From Streptomyces sp. DSM 110735 (GTDB lineage Bacteria > Actinomycetota > Actinomycetes > Streptomycetales > Streptomycetaceae), in the NCBI RefSeq assembly GCF_016482685.1, contig NZ_JACYHF010000023.1, positions 1-64,000 of the forward strand: DNA of 64,000 nucleotides, read 5' to 3'. Below are positions 43,392-52,680 of the stretch, one piece after another. The position numbers and the translations under genes were made by a program. The notes beneath the pieces were generated by a model. That model did not search any database, was not told the DNA's origin, and saw only the letters and a list, made by a program, of their open reading frames with translations. The first letter of the stretch is position 1. Each line of letters begins with the position of its first letter.

Positions 43392-44225
43392 GTGCGTAAC
43401 ACCGCCAAGCTCACCACCGCCGTCCTCGCCGCCGGAGCCCTCGCCTTCGGGCTGTCCGCCTGCGGCTCCGGCAAGGACTCCGCCGGTTCCTCCGACTACA
43501 GCGGACCGCTGATCGTCGCCGCGAGCCCGACCCCGCACGCCGAGATCCTCAACTTCGTCAAGAAGAACCTGGCGAAGAAGGCCGGACTCGACCTCCAGGT
43601 CAAGGAGTTCACGGACTACATCACGCCGAACACGGCGACCGAGGACGGCTCCGTCGGTGCCAACTACTTCCAGAACCAGCCGTACCTGGACGACTTCAAC
43701 AAGAAGCGCGGCACCCACATCGTGCCCGTCGTCACGGTGCACCTGGAGCCGCTCGGCCTCTACTCCCACAAGGTCAAGAAGGCCGACGCGCTGAAGAGCG
43801 GTGCGACCGTCGCCGTCCCCAACGACGCCGTCAACGAGGCACGTGCCCTCAAGCTGCTCGCCGCCAACAAGCTGATCACGCTCAAGGACGGCGTGGGCAA
43901 CGAGGCGACCCCGGCCGACATCACCAAGAACCCCAAGAACCTGAAGTTCAAGGAGGTCGAGGCCGCCCAGACCCCGCGCTCCCTGGACGACGTGGACGCC
44001 GCCGTCGTCAACGGCAACTACGCGATATCCGCCGGTCTCAAGCCCGCCAAGGACGCCCTCGTCCTGGAGTCCCCGAAGAACAACCCCTACGGCAACTTCC
44101 TCGCGGTGAAGAAGGGCAACGAGAAGGACCCCCGGGTCAAGAAGCTCGCCAAGCTGCTGACCTCGCCCGAGGTGAAGAAGTTCATCGAGGACAAGTACCA
44201 GGGCTCCGTCATCCCCTCGTTCTGA
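43392..44225 (+). CDS. metQ: MetQ/NlpA family substrate-binding lipoprotein
   Basis: A 277-residue lipoprotein. The signal ends in LAFGLSACGS, a good lipobox with the lipid-bearing Cys. The mature part has KEFTDYITPNTATEDGSVGANYFQNQPYLDDF and the methionine-pocket-like SLDDVDAAVVNGNYA. It delivers methionine (or a peptide/D-isomer) to MetNI. The GTG start has AAGGAAAGG upstream. A close paralogue follows. Confidence 0.93.
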   Translation: MRNTAKLTTAVLAAGALAFGLSACGSGKDSAGSSDYSGPLIVAASPTPHAEILNFVKKNLAKKAGLDLQVKEFTDYITPNTATEDGSVGANYFQNQPYLDDFNKKRGTHIVPVVTVHLEPLGLYSHKVKKADALKSGATVAVPNDAVNEARALKLLAANKLITLKDGVGNEATPADITKNPKNLKFKEVEAAQTPRSLDDVDAAVVNGNYAISAGLKPAKDALVLESPKNNPYGNFLAVKKGNEKDPRVKKLAKLLTSPEVKKFIEDKYQGSVIPSF

Positions 44226-44247
44226 TCGATTCGCACCCACGACGCGA

Positions 44248-44286
44248 ACGACCGACGCGCACGCACGACCGACGCGCACGCACGAC
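44248..44286. repeat. 17-bp tandem duplication between metQ copies
   Basis: ACGACCGACGCGCACGC occurs twice in tandem (44248-44264 and 44265-44281), with a 5-base third start (ACGAC). It lies just before the ribosome site of the second metQ. Confidence 0.8.
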
Positions 44287-44298
44287 AAGGGGATCGAC

Positions 44299-45132
44299 AT
44301 GCGCAAGACCGTATGGCTCGCGGTGGCAGCCGCCCTCCCGCTCGGGCTCGGACTCACCGCCTGCGGCTCGGGCTCGGGCTCGGACAGCGGTGGCGGCAAG
44401 GACGGCGCACTCGTCGTCGGCGCCACCCCCGTCCCGGCCGGCGAGGTGCTCGGCTACATCAAGGGCCACCTCGCCGCCAAGGCCGGACTCAAGCTCCAGG
44501 TCAAGGAGTTCACGGACTACGTCCTGCCGAACACCGCGCTCCAGGAGGGCTCGCTGGACGCGAACCTCTACCAGAACAAGCCCTTCCTGGACGACTTCAA
44601 CAAGTCCAAGGGCACCGACCTGGTGCCGGTGGTCGACGCCTACCTGCCGCCCATGGGCGTCTACTCCAAGAAGGTCAAGGACGTCACCAAGCTCCCCGAC
44701 GGAGCCACCGTCGGCGTGCCCAACGACCTGACCAACGAGGCCCGCGCGCTCAAGCTCCTCGCCGCGAGCGGTGTCATCGGGCTGAAGAAGGACGCCGGAA
44801 CTCAGGCGTCCCCGGCGGACGTCGTCAAGAACCCCCGGCACCTGAGGTTCAAGGAGATGGAAGCCGCCCAACTCCCGCGCTCGCTCGGAGACATGGACGC
44901 CGCCGTCATCAACAACAACTTCGCCCAGGACGCCGGACTCAACCCCACCAAGGACTCGATCTACCTGGAGTCCGCGAAGAACAACCCCTACGCCAACCTC
45001 CTCGCCGTCAAGCGCGGCAGCGAGAAGGACCCGCGGGTCAAGAAGCTCGCCAAGCTCCTGACCTCGCCCGAGGTGAAGAAGTTCATCGAGGACAAGTACC
45101 ACGGCTCGGTCCTGCCGGTCAGCGGAAGCTGA
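44299..45132 (+). CDS. second MetQ/NlpA family substrate-binding lipoprotein
   Basis: A 277-residue paralogue of the preceding protein with the same lipobox pattern (LGLTACGS) and closely similar motifs (KEFTDYVLPNTALQEGSLDANLYQNKPFLDDF, ALKLLAASGVI). Differences in the pocket region (for example NNNFAQDAGLN) suggest a different ligand, such as another methionine derivative, so the MetNI pair may be served by two binding proteins. AAGGGG precedes the ATG. Confidence 0.9.
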   Translation: MRKTVWLAVAAALPLGLGLTACGSGSGSDSGGGKDGALVVGATPVPAGEVLGYIKGHLAAKAGLKLQVKEFTDYVLPNTALQEGSLDANLYQNKPFLDDFNKSKGTDLVPVVDAYLPPMGVYSKKVKDVTKLPDGATVGVPNDLTNEARALKLLAASGVIGLKKDAGTQASPADVVKNPRHLRFKEMEAAQLPRSLGDMDAAVINNNFAQDAGLNPTKDSIYLESAKNNPYANLLAVKRGSEKDPRVKKLAKLLTSPEVKKFIEDKYHGSVLPVSGS

Positions 45133-45200
45133 CCCGCCCCCGGCCCGCCGCACACGGCAGGTACGGCCCCGCTCCCGCACCCCGCGAGGGGGTTCCCGTG

Positions 45201-45237
45201 ACGCACGGGGACGGCGGGGGAGGGGCCCCTCGTGCGT
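45201..45237. terminator. terminator of the metNIQ operon
   Basis: ACGCACGGGG (45201-45210) pairs with 45228-45237 (ten positions, one wobble), followed by TTTC. It is about 70 bases after the second metQ stop. Confidence 0.6.
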
Positions 45238-45323
45238 TTCAGTGGTTACATGCTTCATGCTGGCAGTTCAGCGGGGCTTCCTGACGGCCCCTCACGAAAC
45301 GATCCGACGTTACGGAGCGGCGC

Positions 45324-45971
45324 ATGACTAGCACCTTCCCCAACATCTCCATCAGCACGGAGCGGTTGGTGCTGCGCCCCCTCGACGAGGACGACGTGCC
45401 CGCACTGGCCGAGATGATGAACGACGAACAGGTCGCCGCCTGGACGGACGTACCCCAGCCGTTCACGGAAGAGGGCGCCCACCACTGGATCACCGAGTAC
45501 GCCCCCGCCGAACGCACCGCCGGACGCGGACTCGACCTCGCCGTCACCGAGTTCCTCACCCAGCGCCTGGTCGGCATCGTCCAACTCACCAAGACCGACT
45601 GGCAGATCAGGTCCAGCGAGCTGTCGTACATCATCGCCCCCTGGGCGCGCGGCGAGGGCTACGCCTCCGAGGCGGCGCTCGCCACCGCCCAATGGCTCTT
45701 CGGCGACCAGAAGTTCGAGCGCATCGAGATCCGCACCGCCGCCGACAACACCGCCTCCCAGCAGGTCGCCCAGAAGATCGGCTGCATCAGCGAGGGCGTC
45801 CTGCGCAACGCCTGCATAGTGCACGTCCGCACCGAGGACGGCACCTGGACCGACATGCGCACCGACTTCATCGTCTGGAGCCTGCTGCCCGAGGACCTGG
45901 AGGGCGCCGAGGAACAGCTCTCCGACAGCCGCGGCTTCGGCGCCTACGCCGACTACTCCGACTGGAACTGA
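45324..45971 (+). CDS. GNAT family N-acetyltransferase, RimJ/RimL-like
   Basis: A 215-residue GNAT of the ribosomal-protein acetyltransferase type: TERLVLRPLDEDDVPAL at the N-terminus, SYIIAPWARGEGYASEAALATAQWLF (motif A-like), and ERIEIRTAADNTASQQVAQKIGCISEG (motif B). It probably acetylates an N-terminus or a small amine; substrate unknown. The ATG has GGAG nine bases upstream. Monocistronic. Confidence 0.9.
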   Translation: MTSTFPNISISTERLVLRPLDEDDVPALAEMMNDEQVAAWTDVPQPFTEEGAHHWITEYAPAERTAGRGLDLAVTEFLTQRLVGIVQLTKTDWQIRSSELSYIIAPWARGEGYASEAALATAQWLFGDQKFERIEIRTAADNTASQQVAQKIGCISEGVLRNACIVHVRTEDGTWTDMRTDFIVWSLLPEDLEGAEEQLSDSRGFGAYADYSDWN

Positions 45972-46101
45972 CCCCCCGCTCCTGTCCGAGGAGACCGGAC
46001 ACCACCCGGGCCCGCGCCCGCCCGGGCCGACCAGGTAACCTCACGGAGCCCCTGCTCGGGCCACCCCCTGAAGACCTGCGAAGACCTGGAGACTGACGAC
46101 G

Positions 46102-47319
46102 ATGGCCGACCGGGTCACGGTGATCGGCTGGGACGGCTCGCCGCTGACCGAGGCGGCACGCGGCGCCCTCGGCGCCGCCACGCTCGTCGCGGGCGCCGCC
46201 CACCACCTGACGCTGCCCGAGATCCCGCCCGCCGCCGAACGCGTCCGGCTCGGCAGCCTCGCCCTGGCCGCCCGCCGCATCGCCGCCCACCGCGGCACCG
46301 CCGCCGTGCTCGCCGACGGCGACCCCGGGTTCTTCGGCGTCGTCCGCACCCTGCGCGACCCGGAGTTCGGCCTGGAGGTCGAGGTCGTCCCCGGCGTCTC
46401 CTCCGTCGCCGCCGCCTTCGCCCGCGCCGGGATGCCCTGGGACGACGCCCAGGTGGTCGTCGCCCACCCCCGCACCCTGCGCCGGGCCGTCAACGTCTGC
46501 CGCGCCCACCCCAAGGTCGCCGTCCTCACCGCGCCCGGCGCCGGACCCGCCGAACTCGGTCTCCTCCTCGACGGCGTCCACCGCACCTTCGTCATCTGCG
46601 AGGAACTGGGCACCGACAACGAGCGGGTCAGCGTCGTCACCTCCGACAAGGCGGCCGACCACACCTGGCGCGACCCCAACGTCGTCATCGTCATCGGCGG
46701 TCACCCCGGCGCCGTCGAGGGCGGCGGCTGGATCGCCGGACGCGACCCCGCCGTGGGCCCGCGCGGCTGGACCCAGCCCGACGCGGCGTACGGCGGCGGA
46801 CTCGGCGAGGGCGAGAGCGAACTGCTCCGCTCCGCCCAACTCGCGCGCCTGGGACCCCGCACGGGCGACCTCGTGTGGGACATCGGCTGCGGCGCGGGCG
46901 CCTTCGCCGTGGACGCCGCGCGCGCCGGAGCCGCCGTCATCGCCGTCGACCACGACCCCGCCGCCTGCGCCCGCACCGACGCCGCCGCGCGCGCCTTCGG
47001 GGTCCAGCTCCAGATCGTCCAGGGCGAGGCGCCGCACGTCCTGGAGAACCTGCCCGAGCCCGACGTCGTACGCGTCGGCGGCGGGGGAGCGGCCGTCGTC
47101 TCCGCCGTCGCGGACCGCCGCCCGCAGCGCATCGTCACCCACGCCGCGACCCGGGACGCCGCCGAACTCGTCGGGCGCGACCTGACCGAACACGGCTACC
47201 ACGTCGAGTGCGCCCTCCTCCAGTCCGTCGAACTCGACACCCGCGCCTGGACGGAGACCGAGCGGAGCGTCGCGTTCCTGCTCAGCGGCGAACTGCCCCG
47301 CCGCGAGACCCCGCGCTGA
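46102..47319 (+). CDS. cobL: precorrin-6Y C5,15-methyltransferase (decarboxylating)
   Basis: A 405-residue bifunctional enzyme. The N-terminal CbiE-like methyltransferase has TVIGWDGSPL, LADGDPGFFGVVRTL and VVPGVSSVAAAFARAG. The C-terminal CbiT-like part (about 240-405) has the SAM motif VWDIGCGAGAFAVDAAR and an IAVDHDPAAC acidic loop. It methylates C5 and C15 and removes the acetate-derived carboxyl during cobalamin synthesis. GGAG lies upstream of the ATG. It may be co-transcribed with the BluB-CobT gene 410 bases downstream. Confidence 0.95.
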   Translation: MADRVTVIGWDGSPLTEAARGALGAATLVAGAAHHLTLPEIPPAAERVRLGSLALAARRIAAHRGTAAVLADGDPGFFGVVRTLRDPEFGLEVEVVPGVSSVAAAFARAGMPWDDAQVVVAHPRTLRRAVNVCRAHPKVAVLTAPGAGPAELGLLLDGVHRTFVICEELGTDNERVSVVTSDKAADHTWRDPNVVIVIGGHPGAVEGGGWIAGRDPAVGPRGWTQPDAAYGGGLGEGESELLRSAQLARLGPRTGDLVWDIGCGAGAFAVDAARAGAAVIAVDHDPAACARTDAAARAFGVQLQIVQGEAPHVLENLPEPDVVRVGGGGAAVVSAVADRRPQRIVTHAATRDAAELVGRDLTEHGYHVECALLQSVELDTRAWTETERSVAFLLSGELPRRETPR

Positions 47320-47729
47320 CCCGAGGGGCGTACCGGGGCGCAAAGGGCGGCTCCCACCCGCCCCGTGATCCTGTTGTCGTACCGCGCGCGGTAGGCTGGC
47401 CGATCGTTGTACCGCACCGGCGTACCGGAAGTTCGTTCGCCAATGTCCGGAACGCACGCCCCTTTTGAGGGCGGGTGGGGTACCACGACACCACAGGACG
47501 CGCGACGTGGCGCAGTCCACAACGGGCAGTCGCGGATCACGCTGTCGCGACGGCGCGACGGCGGGACAATGCCACTAGCGGTTTTCATGCCACTGAATGG
47601 CTTTGTCGTCATTTCTGGCGGCCGTTCGTGCCGCCGGGCACGGACGCTCGTTCTCACTACGGGGCGGTCGGTGCGCCGTTCCGGGTGAGCTGGTCGTAGG
47701 AGCACTGAAGCGATGGGCGAGGGGTACGC
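47320..47729 (+). other. intergenic region upstream of bluB-cobT
   Basis: A 410-base gap with no gene and no visible B12-riboswitch core. Two copies of ATGCCACT (47569-47576 and 47587-47594) and the hairpin GGCGGC/GCCGCC (47618-47635) are the only structures seen. A tiny frame of six codons (47713-47733) ends in an ATGA overlap with the cobT start. Confidence 0.45.
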
Positions 47730-50700
47730 ATGACCGACACCGGCCAGATCCCGGGCGAGGGACAGCCGGAGAGCGCAGGCATGGTGGAGCAGCCGGGCGC
47801 CCCCGCCCACGGCTACACCTACGTCGCCGAAGCGCCCGCCGGGGATGAAGACCTGCTGCTGCCGGGCGCCCAGGGCGCCTGGGGCAACGAAGTGCCGCCG
47901 CCCGCACCGGAACCGGTCGTGGAGGCCGTCCACCAGCCGGGCGCGCACGAGGCGTCGGGCCGCGACAGCGGTCAGGTCGACCTCACCGGCGTACGGCTGC
48001 CCGAGGCGGGTCCCGTCTCCGTGACGCCGTCCCCCATCCTGTCGGCGCCGCACGGCCAGGCTCCGCAGCCGCCGCGCCGGCCGCTGCACCTCGGTCCGCC
48101 GATCCCCGACACCTCGGCGAGCCCGGTCCGTTCGCTCGCCGACCGAGGTCCGGCGGGCGCGCCCGTACGACAGCCCGTGCCGCCGGTCGCCGGTGGCGAG
48201 TACGCGGACGCCCCGCACCTCCACGAGCCCGTCGCGCAGGGCACGGGCCAGTGGAACCTGACCGCCGCCGTGCAGCCTCCGGCCGCCGAAACGGTTGGCC
48301 CGGTCCCGGGTACCGCCGACCCCGCCCAGGCGGCGATGGCCCGCATGGCCACCCAGGCGACCGGCGTCGTGCACGCGCACGACGGGGTCCAGCCCGTGGA
48401 CGGGCATGACGGGGTGTACGAGGTCGCCGTCGCCGAGGCTGTGGCCGAGGCGGTCGTTCCGTCGGTTGAGGAGCCGCAGGAGCCGCAGGAGGCGGTCGAG
48501 GCTGTCGCCGCGGTGGAGCCCCCGGCTGAGCCGACCGAGGCTGTCGAACCCGTGACGCCGGAGGCGGTCACGCAGGTCGAGGCGGACGCCGTCCCTGCCG
48601 TCGAGGAACCGGTCGCCGCCGAGCCCGAGCCCGTGCGGGTCGCCGCGCCGGTGGAGGCGGAGGTCACCCCGGTGGCCGACGTGACCGTCCCGGCCCAGGC
48701 TGCCGCTCCCGTCGAGCCGGAGCCCGCGCCTGCCCCCGAGGCTGTACAGCCGGAGCCGCAGCCCATCGCGCCGGTCGAAGCGGAACCGCTCGCCGCCGCG
48801 CCGGTCGAGCCGGAGCCGCAGGCTGCCGTCCCGGCGGAAGCCGAGCCGGTCGAGGCATCCGCCCCCGACCTCGCCGTTCCGGTCCAGCCGGAGCCGGTCG
48901 CCCCCGCCGAGCCCGACATCGAGGTCGCCGCCGAGGTGACCCCCGAGACCCCCGCCGCCGCGCCGGTGGTCGAGATCCCGGCCCCGGCCGAGACCCCCGT
49001 ACCGGCCGCCGCCGAGGCGACTCCCGAGGCGCCCGAGCCCGTACCGGCTCCCGAGGCAGAGGCACCCGCCGAACCCGCCCCCGCCCCGGTCGCCGAAGAG
49101 GCACCGGCACCCGCCCCCGCCCAGGGTCCCCAGCTCGTCGCGCCCCCGCAGGACGCCGAGGAGGCGGCGACCCCGCTGCCCTCCGCCGTCCCGCTGGAGC
49201 CGCACCCGGACCAGACGCTCGGTCAGTTCGTGCCGGTCGACGGCCAGGTGCCCACCGCACCGCACCTCGCGCCGACCCCGCCGCAGCCGCTGAAGCTGCC
49301 CGAGCAGGTCACCGAGGAGCCGGACGTCGTCCAGAGCGCGGACGACCTGGACACCCGCGCCGCCGACCAGGACGAGCAGGACGGGCAGCACGCGCAGGAC
49401 GACCAGCACGCGCAGGACGTGGCCGCTGTGGCGGAAGCCCTCGCTCCCACCGGACCCGCCGCCCCCGCCTACAACGACGCCGAGCGCGAAGCCGTGCTCA
49501 AGGTGATCCGCGAGCGCCGCGACATCCGCAACGGCTTCCGTGGCGACCCCATCCCGCACGAGGTGCTGCTCCGCGTCCTGGAAGCCGCGCACACCGCCCC
49601 GTCGGTGGGCCACTCCCAGCCCTGGGACTTCGTCGTCATCAAGTCGGCGGAGACCCGGCGCGCGATGCACGACCTCGCCATGAGCCAGCGCGAGGCGTAC
49701 GCCAAGTCGCTGCCCAAGGGCCGGGCGAAGCAGTTCAAGGAAATGAAGATCGAGGCCATCCTCGACACCCCGGTGAACATCGTCGTCACCGCCGACCCCA
49801 CCCGCGGCGGGCGCCACACCCTCGGCAGGCACACCCAGCCGCAGATGGCGCCGTACTCCTCCGCGCTCGCGGTCGAGAACCTGTGGCTCGCCGCCCGCGC
49901 CGAGGGTCTCGGCGTCGGCTGGGTCAGCTTCTTCGACGAGCGGGAGATGGTCCGCGCGCTCGGTCTGCCCGAGCACCTGGAGGTCGTCGCCTACCTGTGC
50001 GTCGGGTACGTCGACGAGTTCCCGGACGAGCCCGAGCTGATGCAGGCGGGCTGGTCCAAGCGCCGCCCGCTGTCCTGGGTCGTGCACGAGGAGACCTACG
50101 GCCGCCGCGCCCTGCCCGGAGAGGAACCCCACGACCTGCTCGCCGAGACCGTCGCACAGATCCGCCCGCTCGACGCCAAGGCGCTCGGCGAGGCATGGGA
50201 GCGCCAGAAGCGCATGACCAAGCCGGCCGGCGCGCTCGGCATGCTGGAGATCATCTCCGCGCAGCTCTCGGGGCTTTCCCGGCAGTGCCCGCCCCCGATC
50301 CCGGAGCCCGCCGCCGTCGCGATCTTCGCCGGTGACCACGGCGTGCACGCCCAGGGCGTCACCCCCTGGCCGCAGGAGGTCACCGGGCAGATGGTGGCCA
50401 ACTTCCTCGGCGGCGGCGCGGTCTGCAACGCCTTCGCGAGCCAGGTCGGCGCCGAGGTGTGCGTCGTGGACGTCGGCGTCGTCGCCGACCTGCCCGCCAC
50501 CCCCGGTCTGCTGCCCCGCAAGATCCGGGGCGGCACGTCCGACATGACCACCGGACCCGCGATGACCCGCGAGGAGGCCAGAGCCGCCATCGAGGTCGGC
50601 ATCGAGACCGCCCGCGACCTGGTCGCCGCCGGGAACAAGGCGCTGCTCACCGGTGAGATGGGCATCGCCAACACCACCGCGTCCGCCGCGCTGATCGCCG

Positions 50701-51185
50701 TCTTCACCGGCGCCGACCCGGCCGAGGTCACCGGGCGCGGCACCGGCATCAACGACGAGACGCTGGCCCGCAAGACCGAGGTGGTCCGGCGCGCGCTGGA
50801 ACTCCACCAGCCCGACCCGGCCGACCCGATCGGCGTCCTCGCGGCGGTCGGCGGCTTCGAGCACGCGGCCATGGTCGGTCTGCTGCTCGGCGGCGCCTCG
50901 CTCCGTACGCCGGTCATCCTCGACGGCGTGAGCGCCGGTGCCGCCGCCCTCGTCGCCCGCGCCATCGCCCCCGAGGTGCTGGCCGCCTGCATCGCGGGAC
51001 ACCGCAGCGCCGAGCCCGGCCATGTCGCCGCGCTCAACAAGCTGGGTCTGCGCCCGCTGGTCGACCTCGACCTGCGCCTGGGCGAGGGCACCGGCGCGCT
51101 GCTCGCGCTGCCGCTGGTGCAGAGCACGGCGCGTGCGATGCACGAGGTGGCGACGTTCGACTCGGCGGGCGTCACCGAGAAGTAG
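47730..51185 (+). CDS. BluB-CobT fusion with long disordered N-terminus
   Basis: A 1151-residue fusion. Residues 1 to about 580 are Pro/Ala/Glu/Val-rich and repetitive (for example VEPEPAPAPEAVQPEPQPIAPVE), with no domain. About 581-800 is BluB-like 5,6-dimethylbenzimidazole synthase (nitroreductase fold: RERRDIRNGFRGDPIP, AHTAPSVGHSQPWDFVV). About 811-1145 is CobT (FAGDHGVHAQGVTPWPQEVTGQM, GEMGIANTTASAALIA, catalytic Glu near 1119 in RLGEGTGALL). It would make DMB from FMN and attach it to the ribosyl group in cobalamin synthesis. Coupling both steps in one chain is plausible; the huge acidic head is unusual. Confidence 0.9.
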   Translation: MTDTGQIPGEGQPESAGMVEQPGAPAHGYTYVAEAPAGDEDLLLPGAQGAWGNEVPPPAPEPVVEAVHQPGAHEASGRDSGQVDLTGVRLPEAGPVSVTPSPILSAPHGQAPQPPRRPLHLGPPIPDTSASPVRSLADRGPAGAPVRQPVPPVAGGEYADAPHLHEPVAQGTGQWNLTAAVQPPAAETVGPVPGTADPAQAAMARMATQATGVVHAHDGVQPVDGHDGVYEVAVAEAVAEAVVPSVEEPQEPQEAVEAVAAVEPPAEPTEAVEPVTPEAVTQVEADAVPAVEEPVAAEPEPVRVAAPVEAEVTPVADVTVPAQAAAPVEPEPAPAPEAVQPEPQPIAPVEAEPLAAAPVEPEPQAAVPAEAEPVEASAPDLAVPVQPEPVAPAEPDIEVAAEVTPETPAAAPVVEIPAPAETPVPAAAEATPEAPEPVPAPEAEAPAEPAPAPVAEEAPAPAPAQGPQLVAPPQDAEEAATPLPSAVPLEPHPDQTLGQFVPVDGQVPTAPHLAPTPPQPLKLPEQVTEEPDVVQSADDLDTRAADQDEQDGQHAQDDQHAQDVAAVAEALAPTGPAAPAYNDAEREAVLKVIRERRDIRNGFRGDPIPHEVLLRVLEAAHTAPSVGHSQPWDFVVIKSAETRRAMHDLAMSQREAYAKSLPKGRAKQFKEMKIEAILDTPVNIVVTADPTRGGRHTLGRHTQPQMAPYSSALAVENLWLAARAEGLGVGWVSFFDEREMVRALGLPEHLEVVAYLCVGYVDEFPDEPELMQAGWSKRRPLSWVVHEETYGRRALPGEEPHDLLAETVAQIRPLDAKALGEAWERQKRMTKPAGALGMLEIISAQLSGLSRQCPPPIPEPAAVAIFAGDHGVHAQGVTPWPQEVTGQMVANFLGGGAVCNAFASQVGAEVCVVDVGVVADLPATPGLLPRKIRGGTSDMTTGPAMTREEARAAIEVGIETARDLVAAGNKALLTGEMGIANTTASAALIAVFTGADPAEVTGRGTGINDETLARKTEVVRRALELHQPDPADPIGVLAAVGGFEHAAMVGLLLGGASLRTPVILDGVSAGAAALVARAIAPEVLAACIAGHRSAEPGHVAALNKLGLRPLVDLDLRLGEGTGALLALPLVQSTARAMHEVATFDSAGVTEK

Positions 51186-51194
51186 AGGTCACCG

Positions 51195-51210
51195 CCCACC
51201 GCGCGGTGGG
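51195..51210. terminator. short hairpin after bluB-cobT
   Basis: CCCACC (51195-51200) pairs with GGTGGG (51205-51210) across GCGC. It lies ten bases after the stop and precedes a stronger hairpin. Confidence 0.45.
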
Positions 51211-51226
51211 CACATGTACGCGCGCG

Positions 51227-51262
51227 ACGGGCGGTCCGGTGTTCACCCACCGGACCGCCCGT
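51227..51262. terminator. terminator of bluB-cobT
   Basis: ACGGGCGGTCCGGTG (51227-51241) and its 15-base perfect complement (51248-51262) flank a 6-base loop. Confidence 0.85.
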
Positions 51263-51284
51263 GCCACGACCCGCCCCGGCGCCG

Positions 51285-51290
51285 TAAAAT
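51285..51290 (+). promoter_or_regulatory. -10-like element before cobA
   Basis: TAAAAT is an AT-rich -10-like site in a GC-rich gap, about 67 bases before the ATG. No good -35 is seen at the right distance. Confidence 0.4.
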
Positions 51291-51357
51291 CCGCACGTCA
51301 GGGCCGCTCCGGAGCCGTAGCGCGCCGACCGCAGAGCTGGACGAGGAGCCGCACCTC

Positions 51358-52593
51358 ATGGCCGAACACCCCGCCTACCCCGTAGGTCTCCGTCTGGGCG
51401 GCCGCCGCGTGGTCGTGCTCGGCGGCGGCCAGGTCGCCCAGCGCCGCCTCCCTGCGCTGATCGCGGCGGGCGCGGACGTCCTGCTGATCTCGCCCGGGGC
51501 GACGCCCTCCGTGGAGGCGATGGCGGACGCGGGCGAGATCACCTGGCAGCGGCGCCCCTACGCCGAGGGCGATCTGAACGGCGCCTGGTACGCCCTGATC
51601 GCCACCAGCGACCAGTTGGCCAACGCGACCGCCTCCGCCGAGGCCGAGCGCGAGCGCGTGTGGTGCGTACGCTCCGACGACGCCGACGCGGCCACCGCCT
51701 GGACCCCGGCCACCGGGACCAGCGAGGGCGTCACCGTCGCCGTCCTCACCACCACCGCGAGCAACCGCGACCCCCGGCACACCGCCGCCGTCCGCGACGC
51801 GGTCGTGGCCGGACTGCGCGACGGCACCCTCGTCGCCCCCCACCACCGCACCCGCACCCCCGGCGTCGCCCTGGTCGGCGGCGGACCCGGTGACCCGGAC
51901 CTGATCACCGTGCGCGGGCGCCGCCTGCTCGCGGAGGCGGACGTGGTCATCGCGGACCGCCTCGGCCCGCGCGAGCTGCTCGCCGAACTCCCGCCGCACG
52001 TCGAGGTGATCGACGCGGCGAAGATCCCCTACGGCCGCTACATGGCGCAGGAGGCCATCAACAACGCCCTGATCGAGCACGCCAAGCAGGGCAGGTCCGT
52101 GGTGCGGCTCAAGGGCGGCGACCCCTTCGTCTTCGGCCGGGGCATGGAGGAGGTCCAGGCGCTCACCGAGGCGGGCATCCCCTGCACGGTCGTCCCCGGC
52201 ATCACCAGCTCGGTCTCCGTGCCGGGCGCGGCCGGGATACCCGTCACGCACCGGGGCGTCGCCCACGAGTTCACCGTGGTCAGCGGGCATGTCGCCCCCG
52301 ACGACGAGCGCTCCCTGGTCGACTGGCCCTCGCTCGCGAAGCTCACCGGCACGCTGGTGATCCTCATGGGCGTCGACAAGATGGACCGCATCGCCGAGAC
52401 CCTCATCGCCCATGGCAAGTCCCCGGACACCCCGGTCGCCCTGGTCCAGGAGGGCACGACCGCCGCCCAGCGCCGGGTGGACGCGACGCTCGCGACGGTC
52501 GCGGAGACGGTACGGCGGGAAGCCGTGAAGCCGCCCGCGGTGATCGTGGTCGGCGACGTGGTCGCGGTGGGCCCGGCTACGCCGGACGCCTGA
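51358..52593 (+). CDS. cobA: siroheme synthase-like uroporphyrinogen-III C-methyltransferase
   Basis: A 411-residue fusion. The N-terminal precorrin-2 dehydrogenase domain has LGGRRVVVLGGGQVAQRRLPALIAAGADVLLIS. The C-terminal methyltransferase (about 165-411) has VALVGGGPGDPDLITVRGRRLLAEADVV, RLKGGDPFVFGRGMEEVQAL and VVPGITSSVSVPGAAGIPVTHRG. It makes precorrin-2 and probably sirohydrochlorin, feeding both cobalamin and siroheme. Shorter than E. coli CysG (457), so part of the middle region is reduced. GAGGAG lies upstream of the ATG. Confidence 0.95.
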   Translation: MAEHPAYPVGLRLGGRRVVVLGGGQVAQRRLPALIAAGADVLLISPGATPSVEAMADAGEITWQRRPYAEGDLNGAWYALIATSDQLANATASAEAERERVWCVRSDDADAATAWTPATGTSEGVTVAVLTTTASNRDPRHTAAVRDAVVAGLRDGTLVAPHHRTRTPGVALVGGGPGDPDLITVRGRRLLAEADVVIADRLGPRELLAELPPHVEVIDAAKIPYGRYMAQEAINNALIEHAKQGRSVVRLKGGDPFVFGRGMEEVQALTEAGIPCTVVPGITSSVSVPGAAGIPVTHRGVAHEFTVVSGHVAPDDERSLVDWPSLAKLTGTLVILMGVDKMDRIAETLIAHGKSPDTPVALVQEGTTAAQRRVDATLATVAETVRREAVKPPAVIVVGDVVAVGPATPDA

Positions 52594-52680
52594 GACGCGT
52601 ACGGCTCTCGCGGGCTTGTGGGCGCCCCCACCGTCCGTTTTCTTCTCTCCTCAGAACTCAGAACGAGGCAGCATCTTCCC

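Noticed and set aside
47320..47729. Cobalamin riboswitch before bluB-cobT
   Set aside because: GCCACTG occurs once but without the surrounding B12-box pattern.
47196..51143. A 1315-codon minus-strand frame antisense to the BluB-CobT gene
   Set aside because: It is rich in Gly/Arg/Leu and lies opposite a Pro/Ala/Glu/Val-rich coding strand; high GC in the third position leaves few stop codons in the antisense frame. No domain is visible.
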